Origin: Metridium senile
Taxonomy: Eukaryota > Cnidaria > Anthozoa > Actiniaria > Metridiidae
NCBI GenBank assembly: GCA_949775045.1
Contig: OX459096.1
Location: 36,627,316-36,691,315, forward strand
Direction: 5' to 3'
DNA: 64,000 nt
Both the position numbers and the translations under genes were made by a program. The notes beneath the pieces are model-generated. The model worked only from the letters and a program-made list of their open reading frames with translations, was not told where the DNA came from and ran no database searches. Shown piece after piece: positions 24,286 through 35,937 of the stretch; position 1 is the stretch's first letter; each line of letters begins with the position of its first letter.

Positions 24286-24358
24286 GGCCGCGTGGCCCAA
24301 TGGATAAGGCATCTGACTACGAATCAGGGGATTCCAGGTTCGAGTCCTGGCGTGGTCG
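24286..24358 (+). tRNA. trnR-ACG: tRNA-Arg(ACG), unit 16
   Basis: Matches the copy at 739. Confidence 0.97.
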
Positions 24359-24748
24359 TCAAACAACTTTTGGTTCAGCATGGTCTGTTTTACTCACATT
24401 GAGGTTTTTGGGCAACAACGGGCAGCATAAAGGAGATTTAATTGACCTAAGAAGAAATTGTCCTAACAATGGGTATACAACGATTTGAAATTTTAGAATC
24501 CAGTGCTTCTCGCTAAGTTATATATATCGCGATTAATAGCAGAGCATAGGAATAAAAAAACAACAATTGTCATCATTGCGTCATCACACCGCCTCAAACA
24601 TCTAAAGAGTTTGCCGTCCACATTCAATTCGTAGTTCAAAAAACAACTTTTCTGACGATGTTTTAAAAGGCCTGCTGTGTTGTCGATTCAAACTAAACCA
24701 TGCATCCGCGCTGCAAGTTTGGCGCTGGAGGATAAAAAACAAAGCATA

Positions 24749-24821
24749 CGACCCCGCCAGGACTCGAACCTGGAATCCCCTGATTCGAAGTCAGATACCT
24801 TATCCATTAGGCCACGAGGTC
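24749..24821 (-). tRNA. trnR-UCG: tRNA-Arg(UCG), unit 16
   Basis: Matches the copy at 1199. Confidence 0.97.
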
Positions 24822-25352
24822 TTATGATGATATAATCAAAGGATCAGAGGCATTATCCATTATCCATAGTGAAACATATAGTTGTTAAACTGAGAGGAAA
24901 TAACTACTTTATCCGCAATTATGTAAACTGAATGGAGTTGACTTCAACATCATCAGATGTATTTATAAAATCAACTGGCACGGAGTTATAACCTACTCAC
25001 TGTCCGGAGTCTAGTTCTGTTTGTATTTCTCACCTCATTTGGGTAATTCATCACTGTAATAAGCTGGACGCATTTGAACATATTGGTGGAACTGCGCTAA
25101 AATAACTTCACATCATCGTTAATACCTCTGTAAAATGAAGCTATCTTAATGAATTACCTAAGTCATACATTGAACAAGGTACCGCTTTCATATGATTGTA
25201 GATACAATTTTGTAATGTTGTACTTCTGCAACTCTTCTATCCATTTCCTCATATAGCCTTCATGCAATTGTGATCTTGGCATTGTTCATTGGACAGATCA
25301 ACGGTGCACGTAATGCAGGAATATTTATGTTGGTGGATAGCCAAGTTATATA

Positions 25353-25611
25353 CACCTAATCCAAAAAACGTTGTCGGGTCCGCCGCACAGTCCTCGCGCC
25401 AAGACCGTGAAGGAAAACACAGTGAATATTTTGATGAGAGTGATAAAACAAGAAAATAAAAGTAGACACAACACTATTTCGTTGAAAAAAGTACCACACT
25501 AGAGTGTGAACATGCAAATAAATTAATTACTGGTTAGATGTAACCAATATCTTTCACAGTTTTGGCGTGAGGACTGTGCGGCGGACCAGACAACGTTTTT
25601 TGGATTAGGTG
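25353..25611. mobile_element. 259-bp foldback MITE (unit 17)
   Basis: Same element, site and TA duplication as at 8185, but with T instead of C in the right TIR. First of five consecutive units carrying it. Confidence 0.9.
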
Positions 25612-25800
25612 TATATCGCGATTAATAGCAGAGCATAGGAAAAAGACAACAATTGTCATCATTGCGTCATCACACTTACAAAACTGTAATAACTGATCGA
25701 ATACTACGATTTGCCACCTTAGGGGTTGTCCTTAAGGAGCAGTTAATACATAGTGTTTCCAAGATTTAGCTGTATCAGGTTAGACGAATCGATATATTCA

Positions 25801-25873
25801 GCCCGGTTAGCTCAGTCGGTAGAGCATGAGACTCTTAATCTCAGGGTCGTGGGTTCGAGCCCCACATTGGGCG
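25801..25873 (+). tRNA. trnK-CUU: tRNA-Lys(CUU), unit 17
   Basis: Matches the copy at 396. Confidence 0.97.
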
Positions 25874-26143
25874 TTGTTCTTTTTTTTACTGTCATTATTG
25901 TGCGGTTGATCTTTTGTGCTGTCTTTCATCATTTGATGCGAATCGTAATTTGCAAAGCAATTACTAATACAATCTATTAAAGTGTGATACAGTTTTGTAG
26001 GAACAATTAACGGGCACGAAACCATCGATCTCAACTGTCGTATGTTTATGGGACTTACGTTTACTATTAGAAAAGTAAATGTAATTATATTAATTTGCCA
26101 CCTTTTAGAGAAACCATGTGATCAATTACAACATGACATGTTT

Positions 26144-26216
26144 GGCCGCGTGGCCCAATGGATAAGGCATCTGACTACGAATCAGGGGATTCCAGGTTCG
26201 AGTCCTGGCGTGGTCG
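26144..26216 (+). tRNA. trnR-ACG: tRNA-Arg(ACG), unit 17
   Basis: Matches the copy at 739. Confidence 0.97.
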
Positions 26217-26606
26217 TCAAACAACTTTTGGTTCAGCATGGTCTGTTTTACTCACATTGAGGTTTTTGGGCAACAACGGGCAGCATAAAGGAGATTTAAT
26301 TGACCTAAGAAGAAATTGTCCTAACAATGGGTATACAACGATTTGAAATTTTAGAATCCAGTGCTTCTCGCTAAGTTATATATATCGCGATTAATAGCAG
26401 AGCATAGGAATAAAAAAACAACAATTGTCATCATTGCGTCATCACACCGCCTCAAACATCTAAAGAGTTTGCCGTCCACATTCAATTCGTAGTTCAAAAA
26501 ACAACTTTTCTGACGATGTTTTAAAAGACCTGCTGTGTTGTCGATTCAAACTAAACCATGCATCCGCGCTGCAAGTTTGGCGCTGGAGGATAAAAAACAA
26601 AGCATA

Positions 26607-26679
26607 CGACCCCGCCAGGACTCGAACCTGGAATCCCCTGATTCGAAGTCAGATACCTTATCCATTAGGCCACGAGGTC
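26607..26679 (-). tRNA. trnR-UCG: tRNA-Arg(UCG), unit 17
   Basis: Matches the copy at 1199. Confidence 0.97.
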
Positions 26680-27210
26680 TTATGATGATATAATCAAAGG
26701 ATCAGAGGCATTATCCATTATCCATAGTGAAACATATAGTTGTTAAACTGAGAGGAAATAACTACTTTATCCGCAATTATGTAAACTGAATGGAGTTGAC
26801 TTCAACATCATCAGATGTATTTATAAAATCAACTGGCACGGAGTTATAACCTACTCACTGTCCGGAGTCTAGTTCTGTTTGTATTTCTCACCTCATTCGG
26901 GTAATTCATCACTGTAATAAGCTGGACGCATTTGAACATATTGGTGGAACTGCGCTAAAATAACTTCACATCATCGTTAATACCTCTGTAAAATGAAGCT
27001 ATCTTAATGAATTACCTAAGTCATACATTGAACAAGGTACCGCTTTCATATGATTGTAGATACAATTTTGTAATGTTGTACTTCTGCAACTCTTCTATCC
27101 ATTTCCTCATATAGCCTTCATGCAATTGTGATGTTGGCATTGTTCATTGGACAGATCAACGGTGCACGTAATGCAGGAATATTTATGTTGGTGGATAGCC
27201 AAGTTATATA

Positions 27211-27469
27211 CACCTAATCCAAAAAACGTTGTCGGGTCCGCCGCACAGTCCTCGCGCCAAGACCGTGAAGGAAAACACAGTGAATATTTTGATGAGAGTG
27301 ATAAAACAAGAAAATAAAAGTAGACACAACACTATTTCGTTGAAAAAAGTACCACACTAGAGTGTGAACATGCAAATAAATTAATTACTGGTTAGATGTA
27401 ACCAATATCTTTCACAGTTTTGGCGTGAGGACTGTGCGGCGGACCAGACAACGTTTTTTGGATTAGGTG
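27211..27469. mobile_element. 259-bp foldback MITE (unit 18)
   Basis: Same as the copy at 25353. Confidence 0.9.
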
Positions 27470-27658
27470 TATATCGCGATTAATAGCAGAGCATAGGAAA
27501 AAGACAACAATTGTCATCATTGCGTCATCACACTTACAAAATTGTAATAACTGATCGAATACTACGATTTGCCACCTTAGGGGTTGTCCTTAAGGAGCAG
27601 TTAATACATAGTGTTTCCAAGATTTAGCTGTATCAGGTTAGACGAATCGATATATTCA

Positions 27659-27731
27659 GCCCGGTTAGCTCAGTCGGTAGAGCATGAGACTCTTAATCTC
27701 AGGGTCGTGGGTTCGAGCCCCACATTGGGCG
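27659..27731 (+). tRNA. trnK-CUU: tRNA-Lys(CUU), unit 18
   Basis: Matches the copy at 396. Confidence 0.97.
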
Positions 27732-28001
27732 TTGTTCTTTTTTTTACTGTCATTATTGTGCGGTTGATCTTTTGTGCTGTCTTTCATCATTTGATGCGAA
27801 TCGTAATTTGCAAAGCAATTACTAATACAATCTATTAAAGTGTGATACAGTTTTGTAGGAACAATTAACGGGCACGAAACCATCGATCTCAACTGTCGTA
27901 TGTTTATGGGACTTACGTTTACTATTAGAAAAGTAAATGTAATTATATTAATTTGCCACCTTTTAGAGAAACCATGTGATCAATTACAACATGACATGTT
28001 T

Positions 28002-28074
28002 GGCCGCGTGGCCCAATGGATAAGGCATCTGACTACGAATCAGGGGATTCCAGGTTCGAGTCCTGGCGTGGTCG
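28002..28074 (+). tRNA. trnR-ACG: tRNA-Arg(ACG), unit 18
   Basis: Matches the copy at 739. Confidence 0.97.
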
Positions 28075-28464
28075 TCAAACAACTTTTGGTTCAGCATGGT
28101 CTGTTTTACTCACATTGAGGTTTTTGGGCAACAACGGGCAGCATAAAGGAGATTTAATTGACCTAAGAAGAAATTGTCCTAACAATGGGTATACAACGAT
28201 TTGAAATTTTAGAATCCAGTGCTTCTCGCTAAGTTATATATATCGCGATTAATAGCAGAGCATAGGAATAAAAAAACAACAATTGTCATCATTGCGTCAT
28301 CACACCGCCTCAAACATCTAAAGAGTTTGCCGTCCACATTCAATTCGTAGTTCAAAAAACAACTTTTCTGACGATGTTTTAAAAGACCTGCTGTGTTGTC
28401 GATTCAAACTAAACCATGCATCCGCGCTGCAAGTTTGGCGCTGGAGGATAAAAAACAAAGCATA

Positions 28465-28537
28465 CGACCCCGCCAGGACTCGAACCTGGAATCCCCTGAT
28501 TCGAAGTCAGATACCTTATCCATTAGGCCACGAGGTC
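28465..28537 (-). tRNA. trnR-UCG: tRNA-Arg(UCG), unit 18
   Basis: Matches the copy at 1199. Confidence 0.97.
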
Positions 28538-29068
28538 TTATGATGATATAATCAAAGGATCAGAGGCATTATCCATTATCCATAGTGAAACATATAGTTG
28601 TTAAACTGAGAGGAAATAACTACTTTATCCGCAATTATGTAAACTGAATGGAGTTGACTTCAACATCATCAGATGTATTTATAAAATCAACTGGCACGGA
28701 GTTATAACCTACTCACTGTCCGGAGTCTAGTTCTGTTTGTATTTCTCACCTCATTTGGGTAATTCATCACTGTAATAAGCTGGACGCATTTGAACATATT
28801 GGTGGAACTGCGCTAAAATAACTTCACATCATCGTTAATACCTCTGTAAAATGAAGCTATCTTAATGAATTACCTAAGTCATACATTGAACAAGGTACCG
28901 CTTTCATATGATTGTAGATACAATTTTGTAATGTTGTACTTCTGCAACTCTTCTATCCATTTCCTCATATAGCCTTCATGCAATTGTGATGTTGGCATTG
29001 TTCATTGGACAGATCAACGGTGCACGTAATGCAGGAATATTTATGTTGGTGGATAGCCAAGTTATATA

Positions 29069-29327
29069 CACCTAATCCAAAAAACGTTGTCGGGTCCGCC
29101 GCACAGTCCTCGCGCCAAGACCGTGAAGGAAAACACAGTGAATATTTTGATGAGAGTGATAAAACAAGAAAATAAAAGTAGACACAACACTATTTCGTTG
29201 AAAAAAGTACCACACTAGAGTGTGAACATGCCAATAAATTAATTACTGGTTAGATGTAACCAATATCTTTCACAGTTTTGGCGTGAGGACTGTGCGGCGG
29301 ACCAGACAACGTTTTTTGGATTAGGTG
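29069..29327. mobile_element. 259-bp foldback MITE (unit 19)
   Basis: Same as the copy at 25353 except for a private A to C change in the central part (CATGCCAATA). Confidence 0.9.
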
Positions 29328-29516
29328 TATATCGCGATTAATAGCAGAGCATAGGAAAAAGACAACAATTGTCATCATTGCGTCATCACACTTACAAAAT
29401 TGTAATAACTGATCGAATACTACGATTTGCCACCTTAGGGGTTGTCCTTAAGGAGCAGTTAATACATAGTGTTTCCAAGATTTAGCTGTATCAGGTTAGA
29501 CGAATCGATATATTCA

Positions 29517-29589
29517 GCCCGGTTAGCTCAGTCGGTAGAGCATGAGACTCTTAATCTCAGGGTCGTGGGTTCGAGCCCCACATTGGGCG
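29517..29589 (+). tRNA. trnK-CUU: tRNA-Lys(CUU), unit 19
   Basis: Matches the copy at 396. Confidence 0.97.
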
Positions 29590-29859
29590 TTGTTCTTTTT
29601 TTTACTGTCATTATTGTGCGGTTGATCTTTTGTGCTGTCTTTCATCATTTGATGCGAATCGTAATTTGCAAAGCAATTACTAATACAATCTATTAAAGTG
29701 TGATACAGTTTTGTAGGAACAATTAACGGGCACGAAACCATCGATCTCAACTGTCGTATGTTTATGGGACTTACGTTTACTATTAGAAAAGTAAATGTAA
29801 TTATATTAATTTGCCACCTTTTAGAGAAACCATGTGATCAATTACAACATGACATGTTT

Positions 29860-29932
29860 GGCCGCGTGGCCCAATGGATAAGGCATCTGACTACGAATCA
29901 GGGGATTCCAGGTTCGAGTCCTGGCGTGGTCG
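29860..29932 (+). tRNA. trnR-ACG: tRNA-Arg(ACG), unit 19
   Basis: Matches the copy at 739. About 200 bp downstream this unit has A10-CAATTG, which equals the empty target of the retroelement in unit 22. Confidence 0.97.
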
Positions 29933-30322
29933 TCAAACAACTTTTGGTTCAGCATGGTCTGTTTTACTCACATTGAGGTTTTTGGGCAACAACGGGCAGC
30001 ATAAAGGAGATTTAATTGACCTAAGAAGAAATTGTCCTAACAATGGGTATACAACGATTTGAAATTTTAGAATCCAGTGCTTCTCGCTAAGTTATATATA
30101 TCGCGATTAATAGCAGAGCATAGGAATAAAAAAAAAACAATTGTCATCATTGCGTCATCACACCGCCTCAAACATCTAAAGAGTTTGCCGTCCACATTCA
30201 ATTCGTAGTTCAAAAAACAACTTTTCTGACGATGTTTTAAAAGGCCTGCTGTGTTGTCGATTCAAACTAAACCATGCATCCGCGCTGCAAGTTTGGCGCT
30301 GGAGGATAAAAAACAAAGCATA

Positions 30323-30395
30323 CGACCCCGCCAGGACTCGAACCTGGAATCCCCTGATTCGAAGTCAGATACCTTATCCATTAGGCCACGAGGTC
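30323..30395 (-). tRNA. trnR-UCG: tRNA-Arg(UCG), unit 19
   Basis: Matches the copy at 1199. Confidence 0.97.
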
Positions 30396-30926
30396 TTATG
30401 ATGATATAATCAAAGGATCAGAGGCATTATCCATTATCCATAGTGAAACATATAGTTGTTAAACTGAGAGGAAATAACTACTTTATCCGCAATTATGTAA
30501 ACTGAATGGAGTTGACTTCAACATCATCAGATGTATTTATAAAATCAACTGGCACGGAGTTATAACCTACTCACTGTCCGGAGTCTAGTTCTGTTTGTAT
30601 TTCTCACCTCATTTGGGTAATTCATCACTGTAATAAGCTGGACGCATTTGAACATATTGGTGGAACTGCGCTAAAATAACTTCACATCATCGTTAATACC
30701 TCTGTAAAATGAAGCTATCTTAATGAATTACCTAAGTCATACATTGAACAAGGTACCGCTTTCATATGATTGTAGATACAATTTTGTAATGTTGTACTTC
30801 TGCAACTCTTCTATCCATTTCCTCATATAGCCTTCATGCAATTGTGATGTTGGCATTGTTCATTGGACAGATCAACGGTGCACGTAATGCAGGAATATTT
30901 ATGTTGGTGGATAGCCAAGTTATATA

Positions 30927-31185
30927 CACCTAATCCAAAAAACGTTGTCGGGTCCGCCGCACAGTCCTCGCGCCAAGACCGTGAAGGAAAACACAGTGAA
31001 TATTTTGATGAGAGTGATAAAACAAGAAAATAAAAGTAGACACAACACTATTTCGTTGAAAAAAGTACCACACTAGAGTGTGAACATGCAAATAAATTAA
31101 TTACTGGTTAGATGTAACCAATATCTTTCACAGTTTTGGCGTGAGGACTGTGCGGCGGACCAGACAACGTTTTTTGGATTAGGTG
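30927..31185. mobile_element. 259-bp foldback MITE (unit 20)
   Basis: Same as the copy at 25353. Confidence 0.9.
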
Positions 31186-31374
31186 TATATCGCGATTAAT
31201 AGCAGAGCATAGGAAAAAGACAACAATTGTCATCATTGCGTCATCACACTTACAAAATTGTAATAACTGATCGAATACTACGATTTGCCACCTTAGGGGT
31301 TGTCCTTAAGGAGCAGTTAATACATAGTGTTTCCAAGATTTAGCTGTATCAGGTTAGACGAATCGATATATTCA

Positions 31375-31447
31375 GCCCGGTTAGCTCAGTCGGTAGAGCA
31401 TGAGACTCTTAATCTCAGGGTCGTGGGTTCGAGCCCCACATTGGGCG
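31375..31447 (+). tRNA. trnK-CUU: tRNA-Lys(CUU), unit 20
   Basis: Matches the copy at 396. Confidence 0.97.
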
Positions 31448-31717
31448 TTGTTCTTTTTTTTACTGTCATTATTGTGCGGTTGATCTTTTGTGCTGTCTTT
31501 CATCATTTGATGCGAATCGTAATTTGCAAAGCAATTACTAATACAATCTATTAAAGTGTGATACAGTTTTGTAGGAACAATTAACGGGCACGAAACCATC
31601 GATCTCAACTGTCGTATGTTTATGGGACTTACGTTTACTATTAGAAAAGTAAATGTAATTATATTAATTTGCCACCTTTTAGAGAAACCATGTGATCAAT
31701 TACAACATGACATGTTT

Positions 31718-31790
31718 GGCCGCGTGGCCCAATGGATAAGGCATCTGACTACGAATCAGGGGATTCCAGGTTCGAGTCCTGGCGTGGTCG
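31718..31790 (+). tRNA. trnR-ACG: tRNA-Arg(ACG), unit 20
   Basis: Matches the copy at 739. Confidence 0.97.
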
Positions 31791-32180
31791 TCAAACAACT
31801 TTTGGTTCAGCATGGTCTGTTTTACTCACATTGAGGTTTTTGGGCAACAACGGGCAGCATAAAGGAGATTTAATTGACCTAAGAAGAAATTGTCCTAACA
31901 ATGGGTATACAACGATTTGAAATTTTAGAATCCAGTGCTTCTCGCTAAGTTATATATATCGCGATTAATAGCAGAGCATAGGAATAAAAAAACAACAATT
32001 GTCATCATTGCGTCATCACACCGCCTCAAACATCTAAAGAGTTTGCCGTCCACATTCAATTCGTAGTTCAAAAAACAACTTTTCTGACGATGTTTTAAAA
32101 GGCCTGCTGTGTTGTCGATTCAAACTAAACCATGCATCCGCGCTGCAAGTTTGGCGCTGGAGGATAAAAAACAAAGCATA

Positions 32181-32253
32181 CGACCCCGCCAGGACTCGAA
32201 CCTGGAATCCCCTGATTCGAAGTCAGATACCTTATCCATTAGGCCACGAGGTC
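32181..32253 (-). tRNA. trnR-UCG: tRNA-Arg(UCG), unit 20
   Basis: Matches the copy at 1199. Confidence 0.97.
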
Positions 32254-32784
32254 TTATGATGATATAATCAAAGGATCAGAGGCATTATCCATTATCCATA
32301 GTGAAACATATAGTTGTTAAACTGAGAGGAAATAACTACTTTATCCGCAATTATGTAAACTGAATGGAGTTGACTTCAACATCATCAGATGTATTTATAA
32401 AATCAACTGGCACGGAGTTATAACCTACTCACTGTCCGGAGTCTAGTTCTGTTTGTATTTCTCACCTCATTTGGGTAATTCATCACTGTAATAAGCTGGA
32501 CGCATTTGAACATATTGGTGGAACTGCGCTAAAATAACTTCACATCATCGTTAATACCTCTGTAAAATGAAGCTATCTTAATGAATTACCTAAGTCATAC
32601 ATTGAACAAGGTACCGCTTTCATATGATTGTAGATACAATTTTGTAATGTTGTACTTCTGCAACTCTTCTATCCATTTCCTCATATAGCCTTCATGCAAT
32701 TGTGATGTTGGCATTGTTCATTGGACAGATCAACGGTGCACGTAATGCAGGAATATTTATGTTGGTGGATAGCCAAGTTATATA

Positions 32785-33043
32785 CACCTAATCCAAAAAA
32801 CGTTGTCGGGTCCGCCGCACAGTCCTCGCGCCAAGACCGTGAAGGAAAACACAGTGAATATTTTGATGAGAGTGATAAAACAAGAAAATAAAAGTAGACA
32901 CAACACTATTTCGTTGAAAAAAGTACCACACTAGAGTGTGAACATGCAAATAAATTAATTACTGGTTAGATGTAACCAATATCTTTCACAGTTTTGGCGT
33001 GAGGACTGTGCGGCGGACCAGACAACGTTTTTTGGATTAGGTG
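32785..33043. mobile_element. 259-bp foldback MITE (unit 21)
   Basis: Same as the copy at 25353; last of the consecutive block. Confidence 0.9.
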
Positions 33044-33232
33044 TATATCGCGATTAATAGCAGAGCATAGGAAAAAGACAACAATTGTCATCATTGCGTC
33101 ATCACACTTACAAAACTGTAATAACTGATCGAATACTACGATTTGCCACCTTAGGGGTTGTCCTTAAGGAGCAGTTAATACATAGTGTTTCCAAGATTTA
33201 GCTGTATCAGGTTAGACGAATCGATATATTCA

Positions 33233-33305
33233 GCCCGGTTAGCTCAGTCGGTAGAGCATGAGACTCTTAATCTCAGGGTCGTGGGTTCGAGCCCCACATT
33301 GGGCG
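33233..33305 (+). tRNA. trnK-CUU: tRNA-Lys(CUU), unit 21
   Basis: Matches the copy at 396. Confidence 0.97.
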
Positions 33306-33575
33306 TTGTTCTTTTTTTTACTGTCATTATTGTGCGGTTGATCTTTTGTGCTGTCTTTCATCATTTGATGCGAATCGTAATTTGCAAAGCAATTACTAAT
33401 ACAATCTATTAAAGTGTGATACAGTTTTGTAGGAACAATTAACGGGCACGAAACCATCGATCTCAACTGTCGTATGTTTATGGGACTTACGTTTACTATT
33501 AGAAAAGTAAATGTAATTATATTAATTTGCCACCTTTTAGAGAAACCATGTGATCAATTACAACATGACATGTTT

Positions 33576-33648
33576 GGCCGCGTGGCCCAATGGATAAGGC
33601 ATCTGACTACGAATCAGGGGATTCCAGGTTCGAGTCCTGGCGTGGTCG
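33576..33648 (+). tRNA. trnR-ACG: tRNA-Arg(ACG), unit 21
   Basis: Matches the copy at 739. Confidence 0.97.
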
Positions 33649-34038
33649 TCAAACAACTTTTGGTTCAGCATGGTCTGTTTTACTCACATTGAGGTTTTTG
33701 GGCAACAACGGGCAGCATAAAGGAGATTTAATTGACCTAAGAAGAAATTGTCCTAACAATGGGTATACAACGATTTGAAATTTTAGAATCCAGTGCTTCT
33801 CGCTAAGTTATATATATCGCGATTAATAGCAGAGCATAGGAATAAAAAAACAACAATTGTCATCATTGCGTCATCACACCGCCTCAAACATCTAAAGAGT
33901 TTGCCGTCCACATTCAATTCGTAGTTCAAAAAACAACTTTTCTGACGATGTTTTAAAAGGCCTGCTGTGTTGTCGATTCAAACTAAACCATGCATCCGCG
34001 CTGCAAGTTTGGCGCTGGAGGATAAAAAACAAAGCATA

Positions 34039-34111
34039 CGACCCCGCCAGGACTCGAACCTGGAATCCCCTGATTCGAAGTCAGATACCTTATCCATTAG
34101 GCCACGAGGTC
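34039..34111 (-). tRNA. trnR-UCG: tRNA-Arg(UCG), unit 21
   Basis: Matches the copy at 1199. Confidence 0.97.
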
Positions 34112-34829
34112 TTATGATGATATAATCAAAGGATCAGAGGCATTATCCATTATCCATAGTGAAACATATAGTTGTTAAACTGAGAGGAAATAACTACTTT
34201 ATCCGCAATTATGTAAACTGAATGGAGTTGACTTCAACATCATCAGATGTATTTATAAAATCAACTGGCACGGAGTTATAACCTACTCACTGTCCGGAGT
34301 CTAGTTCTGTTTGTATTTCTCACCTCATTTGGGTAATTCATCACTGTAATAAGCTGGACGCATTTGAACATATTGGTGGAACTGCGCTAAAATAACTTCA
34401 CATCATCGTTAATACCTCTGTAAAATGAAGCTATCTTAATGAATTACCTAAGTCATACATTGAACAAGGTACCGCTTTCATATGATTGTAGATACAATTT
34501 TGTAATGTTGTACTTCTGCAACTCTTCTATACATTTCCTCATATAGCCTTCATGCAATTGTGATCTTGGCATTGTTCATTGGACAGATCAACGGTGCACG
34601 TAATGCAGGAATATTTATGTTGGTGGATAGCCAAGTTATATATATCGCGATTAATAGCAGAGCATAGGAAAAAGACAACAATTGTCATCATTGCGTCATC
34701 ACACTTACAAAACTGTAATAACTGATCGAATACTACGATTTGCCACCTTAGGGGTTGTCCTTAAGGAGCAGTTAATACATAGTGTTTCCAAGATTTAGCT
34801 GTATCAGGTTAGACGAATCGATATATTCA

Positions 34830-34902
34830 GCCCGGTTAGCTCAGTCGGTAGAGCATGAGACTCTTAATCTCAGGGTCGTGGGTTCGAGCCCCACATTGGG
34901 CG
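34830..34902 (+). tRNA. trnK-CUU: tRNA-Lys(CUU), unit 22
   Basis: Matches the copy at 396. A 3-bp loss (one CAT) lies about 50 bp downstream. Confidence 0.97.
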
Positions 34903-35169
34903 TTGTTCTTTTTTTTACTGTCATTATTGTGCGGTTGATCTTTTGTGCTGTCTTTCATTTGATGCGAATCGTAATTTGCAAAGCAATTACTAATACAATC
35001 TATTAAAGTGTGATACAGTTTTGTAGGAACAATTAACGGGCACGAAACCATCGATCTCAACTGTCGTATGTTTATGGGACTTACGTTTACTATTAGAAAA
35101 GTAAATGTAATTATATTAATTTGCCACCTTTTAGAGAAACCATGTGATCAATTACAACATGACATGTTT

Positions 35170-35242
35170 GGCCGCGTGGTCCAATGGATAAGGCATCTGA
35201 CTACGAATCAGGGGATTCCAGGTTCGAGTCCTGGCGTGGTCG
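35170..35242 (+). tRNA. trnR-ACG: tRNA-Arg(ACG), unit 22, D-stem variant
   Basis: Like the copy at 739 but with C to T at 35180 (tRNA position 11). The D-stem pair 11:24 becomes U-G, which still pairs, so function is plausible. It lies 195 bp upstream of the retroelement's target-site duplication. Confidence 0.94.
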
Positions 35243-35436
35243 TCAAACAACTTTTGGTTCAGCATGGTCTGTTTTACTCACATTGAGGTTTTTGGGCAAC
35301 AACGGGCAGCATAAAGGAGATTTAATTGACCTAAGAAGAAATTGTCCTAACAATGGGTATACAACGATTTGAAATTTTAGAATCCAGTGCTTCTCGCTAA
35401 GTTATATATATCGCGATTAATAGCAGAGCATAGGAA

Positions 35437-35450
35437 TAAAAAAAAAACAA
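35437..35450 (+). repeat. Left target-site duplication of the Penelope-like element
   Basis: Reads T, ten A, CAA. The same 14 bp recur at 37999-38012 just after the element. The last A is also shared with the element's inverted repeat, so the exact edge is ambiguous by one base. Confidence 0.85.
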
Positions 35451-35937
35451 TGTAGATGAGGCATGATCGTCCGGGGTGGTGTAGTCTTGAGAAAGACTGA
35501 TGGTGTTGATGTCTGACGTTTCGACAACCTGAGCGGAAGTCATCTTCAGAGTAAAGAAAATGAAAAGACAGCGGTGTTATTTATGTGTCTGGTTCGTCGG
35601 TAATGTTGTTGTTGATGCGTGGGTAGGTGTTAGTCATTGTTTTAGCGGAAAGCTTGAAGTCGTTAATGAGTCTATTGTAGGAAGCCGGTAGTGTTATGCA
35701 ACGGTTAAGTGGCTTTTGTTCTAAGCCGGTGTACCAGCTTTCAAGTAGTCGGCGTTGGTGATAGTTAGTGCAATGTGTAATGGAGGCGGCAGAGTCCCAG
35801 TTAATGGAGTGGCCAGTATGTTTGTGATGTTCCGCAATGTGGTTGTTAGGGTCTTTGTTTTTCGTGGCACGTTTATGTTCAGTTAGTCTCGTGTTCAAAT
35901 TTCTGCCGGTCTCACCGATGTAGGTAGCGTTACAGTC
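35450..35937 (-). repeat. Inverted terminal copy (pseudo-LTR-like) of the Penelope-like element
   Basis: This 488-bp segment is the reverse complement of 37480-37967, almost without differences. It carries, on the minus strand, the last part of the GIY-YIG coding region and the 3' untranslated end. Penelope-like elements often carry a partial copy of themselves in inverted orientation at one end, and this fits that pattern. The one coding difference noticed is His for Arg in the EHxKHTG motif. Confidence 0.92.

Noticed and set aside
35581..35898. 105-codon minus-strand frame resembling a GIY-YIG C terminus
   Set aside because: It is the inverted terminal copy of the retroelement's 3' coding end, not a separate gene.
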